NCBI GenBank assembly: GCA_949294735.1
Contig: CASFII010000006.1
Coordinates: forward strand, 186,001 to 250,000
Source: an uncultured Coriobacteriaceae bacterium
GTDB lineage: Bacteria; Actinomycetota; Coriobacteriia; Coriobacteriales; Eggerthellaceae
DNA: 64,000 bases
Direction of reading: 5' to 3'
Under the pieces are notes generated by a model. It searched no databases. It saw only the letters and a list, made by a program, of their open reading frames with translations, and was not told the DNA's origin. Shown here in pieces: positions 61,291-64,000 of this stretch. Both the position numbers and the translations under genes were made by a program. The stretch's first letter is position 1. Each line of letters opens with the position of its first letter.

Positions 61291-62379
61291 TTACTGAGAA
61301 ACGCGCCATTTGTGATACCCAATAACGAATTCGTCTAAATCGCCATCTAAGACCGCATCAACATTGCCAGTTTCTACTCCGCTTCGTACATCTTTCACTA
61401 ATTGATAGGGATATAAGACATAATTGCGAATCTGACTTCCAAACGAATTATCCATGCGCTGCCCGCGCAGTTCGTCAATCTCTTTCTGCCGCTTTTCTTC
61501 CTCGAGTTCATAGAGCTTTGCTTTTAGCACCCGAAATGCAGCTTCTTTATTTTGTAACTGTGATTTTTCGTTCTGGCACGTCACCACAATACCTGTTGGC
61601 ACATGGGTTAAGCGAACAGCCGAATCGGTGGTGTTAACGCATTGCCCACCCGGACCGCTGGCACGAAACACATCGACACGAACATCAGCGGGATTTAAAT
61701 CTACTTCAATGTCGTCAGGCAACACGGGTAGTACTTCTACGCCCGCAAAAGTGGTATGGCGACGCTTTTTATCGTCGGTAGGAGAAATACGCACCAGACG
61801 ATGTACTCCCTGTTCGCTTCGAAGCATACCATACGCATTGCGCCCTTCAATTTGAATAGTGGCCTTGTCTAAGCCAATCCCTTCACCTGGGACAACATCA
61901 AGTACTTTTATCTTCCAGCCCTTATGTTCAGCATAGCGGGTATACATGCGATAGAGCATATCGGTCCAGTCCTGCGCTTCCAAACCACCAGAACCAGGGT
62001 TGACAGTAAGTATGGCGTCACCCAAATCAAAACGACCAGAAAACCACGAAGTTACTTCCAGGTCATCCAACACCTGAGAGAGCTTTTCAAGTGCTCGTTC
62101 TGTCTCTTCAACAAAGCTGGCATCTTCTTCTGCCAATTCATGAGCTGCGTACACATCTTCTAAAAGAGTTTTGGCAGCTTCATATTCTTTGATAGTTTCA
62201 CGCAAATTGCTTGCCTGCTTTGAAACACTTTGAGCGTGATTCGCTTCATCCCAAAATCCAGGAGCGGCAATTTCTTCGTTTAACGTCTCTAGCTCAGCTT
62301 GCTTTTCTTGAATATGCAAAAACCCGTACGCGTCTTTAACGCGCGCGGCAGCTTGCTCTAATTCTTTTGTGTCAGACAT
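61291..62379 (-). CDS. prfB: Peptide chain release factor 2, unframeshifted
   Basis: RF2 reads UGA and UAA stops. The 362-residue protein has the GGQ motif in FRASGPGGQCVNTTDSAVR near residue 238 and the stop-codon-reading loop RISPTDDKKRRHTTF near residue 196. The tripeptide is SPT, not the usual SPF. The frame is continuous from ATG to stop with no internal UGA, so the programmed +1 frameshift of Escherichia coli prfB is absent. AAAGGATAAGT precedes the ATG. It lies 61 bases after secA, past a terminator. Confidence 0.95.
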   Translation of the reverse strand: MSDTKELEQAAARVKDAYGFLHIQEKQAELETLNEEIAAPGFWDEANHAQSVSKQASNLRETIKEYEAAKTLLEDVYAAHELAEEDASFVEETERALEKLSQVLDDLEVTSWFSGRFDLGDAILTVNPGSGGLEAQDWTDMLYRMYTRYAEHKGWKIKVLDVVPGEGIGLDKATIQIEGRNAYGMLRSEQGVHRLVRISPTDDKKRRHTTFAGVEVLPVLPDDIEVDLNPADVRVDVFRASGPGGQCVNTTDSAVRLTHVPTGIVVTCQNEKSQLQNKEAAFRVLKAKLYELEEEKRQKEIDELRGQRMDNSFGSQIRNYVLYPYQLVKDVRSGVETGNVDAVLDGDLDEFVIGYHKWRVSQ

Positions 62380-62414
62380 ACTTATCCTTTAGGAAACGGT
62401 TGAAATCGGCAAAA

Positions 62415-62440
62415 GGTTAGGCGGACTAAGCCGCCTAACC
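62415..62440 (-). terminator. Intrinsic terminator after secA
   Basis: A perfect ten-base-pair stem (GGTTAGGCGG with CCGCCTAACC) around a six-base loop, followed on the minus strand by TTTTGCC. It begins directly at the secA stop codon. Confidence 0.8.
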
Positions 62441-64000
62441 TCACTTACCGTGACACTTCTTGTACTTCAAACCACTTCCGCAAGGACAAGGGTCATTGCG
62501 TCCCACATTGGCAAAGGGATCATTTTTGTCTTTGACATACGTCTGCGGTTTGCCCGTAGAAGACTTCGGAGCTGCTGCGGGCGTACCTGCGGCAGCTGGC
62601 TGTTGAGGACGTGCAGCGGACGTTCCTTGGTTCAAGGTAGCTTCTGGAGAAGAATAGCTCACCTTGCCTCCTAAAGGATTTCGGGATACGCCCAAACCAG
62701 CCTGTTCATCGTTTGGTTTTACAGCAATTTGGAGGCGCAACAAGGTACGCAAGTAGTCTTCATACATTGAAGACGTAAGCTCTTGAAAAGCGCTGAAGGC
62801 TTCGTTTTTGTATTCAACCAGTGGATCGCGCTGACCATACCCTCGAAGCCCAATACCTTCTCGTAGGTAGTCCATTTGTGAAAGGTGAGCCATCCAGCGC
62901 GTGTCGATAATATTGAGCATAATCTGAGATTCCAGAACCTTCATCACCGGCTCACCCACCAATTCTGTTTTCTCAGCATAAGCTTGTTCTAAGAAGTCAA
63001 TAATGGCTTCTGCCAGCAGAGCCTGATCGTCATCGTGGTCCACCTCAGCCGAACGGAAAGTATCCTTGCCCGTCATAGTAGCAATCCACAAATCGAGTGC
63101 ACGGAAATCCCAGTCGTCACTTGCAGTCTTTTCTGGGCAGTTCAACGCCACCGCATCCTCTACGGCATCGCTAATGATTTCTGGAATGCACTCCGACATA
63201 TCCTTGCCATCCAAAATAGCATTGCGCTCATCATAGATAGCCGTACGCTGCAGGTTCATCACGTCGTCATATTCCAGCACGTTTTTACGCATTCCAAAGT
63301 GAACTAATTCAACCTGGCGCTGGGCGCTTTCAATGGCTTTTGACACCATGCCTGCCTGAATTGGCATATCGTCAGGCATGGAGGTTTTTTCCATCATGCG
63401 CGCAATGCCATCCATGCGACTACCACCAAACAGACGCATCAGGTCGTCTTCAAGCGAAAGATAGAACTGCGTCACACCAGGATCACCCTGACGACCAGAA
63501 CGACCACGCAGCTGATTGTCAATACGACGGCTTTCATGACGTTCGGTGCCAATTACTGCCAAACCGCCGGCAGCAACTACCTGATCATGCTCAGCAGCGC
63601 AAAGTTGCTTTGTCTCAGCCAAAGCTGCCGCACGGTCTTCGGCGCTTGGCGCGGGAAGAGCATCCTCAGAAAGTTGATTATCTGGCTGTACATCTGGATC
63701 GAATCCACGTGCACGAAGCGCGTCTTCGGCAAGAATTTCGGGATTACCGCCCAATAAAATGTCAGTACCACGGCCAGCCATGTTGGTTGCAATGGTAACC
63801 GCACCAACGCGACCAGCCTGCGCAATGATATGAGCTTCACGTTCGTGGTTTTTAGCATTTAAGGTTTCGTGAGAAATTCCTCGCTTGTCCAAAAGGCGGG
63901 AAAGCTTTTCCGAGCTTTCAATAGAAACCGTACCGATAAGACAGGGTTGCCCCGCGGCGCTGCGCCTGGCAACCTCGTCAGCAACCGCATTAAACTTTGC
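62441..64000 (-). CDS. secA: Preprotein translocase ATPase SecA, C-terminal 519 residues
   Basis: SecA drives preproteins through SecYEG. Only the C-terminal part is in the window and the gene runs off the right edge. Visible are VSIESSEKLSRLLDKRGI, HETLNAKNHEREAHIIAQAG, TNMAGRGTDILLGGNP and RGRSGRQGDPG from the second helicase domain, then the helical scaffold (MDYLREGIGLRGYGQRDPLV). The end is a zinc-binding SEC-C motif NDPCPCGSGLKYKKCHGK after an Ala/Pro/Gln-rich linker. A modest Asp/Pro/Ala insertion follows ARGFDPDVQ. Confidence 0.97.
   Translation of the reverse strand, partial: AKFNAVADEVARRSAAGQPCLIGTVSIESSEKLSRLLDKRGISHETLNAKNHEREAHIIAQAGRVGAVTIATNMAGRGTDILLGGNPEILAEDALRARGFDPDVQPDNQLSEDALPAPSAEDRAAALAETKQLCAAEHDQVVAAGGLAVIGTERHESRRIDNQLRGRSGRQGDPGVTQFYLSLEDDLMRLFGGSRMDGIARMMEKTSMPDDMPIQAGMVSKAIESAQRQVELVHFGMRKNVLEYDDVMNLQRTAIYDERNAILDGKDMSECIPEIISDAVEDAVALNCPEKTASDDWDFRALDLWIATMTGKDTFRSAEVDHDDDQALLAEAIIDFLEQAYAEKTELVGEPVMKVLESQIMLNIIDTRWMAHLSQMDYLREGIGLRGYGQRDPLVEYKNEAFSAFQELTSSMYEDYLRTLLRLQIAVKPNDEQAGLGVSRNPLGGKVSYSSPEATLNQGTSAARPQQPAAAGTPAAAPKSSTGKPQTYVKDKNDPFANVGRNDPCPCGSGLKYKKCHGK

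Noticed and set aside
61291-62379. Programmed frameshift in prfB
   Set aside because: The frame is open from the ATG with no early UGA.

Overview
The window looks like chromosomal DNA from a low-to-moderate GC member of the Actinobacteria, most likely class Coriobacteriia (Eggerthellales-like). This is inferred from gene content and protein flavour, not from any search. Supporting points are flavin-dependent ThyX, a Rho with a long charged N-terminal extension, split transketolase, NADP-type glutamate dehydrogenase, two anaerobic-type NiFe hydrogenases and a rod-shape mre cluster. No phage, transposase, CRISPR array or antibiotic-resistance gene is visible. The region reads as core genome with an energy-metabolism insert. 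Most genes are on the minus strand, so operons are read from high to low coordinates.

Layout. 1-2776: mreB-mreC-mreD followed by a partial penicillin-binding protein 2 (cell elongation). 2901-7319: rplS, then rnhB-yraN-comM-dprA. 7528-11668: a four-subunit cytoplasmic NAD(P)-linked (group 3b type) hydrogenase. 11848-15661: ndk, a membrane-anchored TPR protein, cyclophilin, RumA. 15751-21476: three tRNAs, a Na+/H+ antiporter, glutaredoxin, trpS and a purine permease. 21533-25343: plus-strand genes (EamA transporter, gdhA, nth, GNAT). 25382-30093: membrane-bound uptake hydrogenase hyaA-hyaB-hyaC, followed by a small membrane protein and the maturation peptidase hyaD. 30379-37333: DUF1385, thyX, rpmE, lgt, a Cys-rich protein, a NifU-domain protein, an LCP-like protein and murA. 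37495-46830: rpsB-tsf, and tal-rho-sppA-metG-capA. 47104-52408: P1 peptidase, orphan solute-binding lipoprotein with a long leader, comF, a NifX-like protein, a diacylglycerol glycosyltransferase-like protein. 52506-64000: tRNA-Glu, infC-rpmI-rplT with an attenuator-like leader, and secA-prfB-tktA/B-ftsE-ftsX-ctp-rnr.

The genes fit an anaerobe that takes up H2 at the membrane (HyaABC feeding quinone through cytochrome b) and exchanges electrons between H2 and NAD(P)H in the cytoplasm (HydBGDA), while the remainder is housekeeping for translation, envelope growth and competence. The most notable signals are: a candidate AUA start codon for infC behind a ten-base perfect Shine-Dalgarno and a leader attenuator; a hydrogenase large subunit that ends exactly at its metal-binding motif; a long GC-rich untranslated leader before an orphan binding protein; altered signature motifs in MetRS, RF2 and an LCP protein; and a REP-like repeat beside an operator-like palindrome upstream of hyaA.
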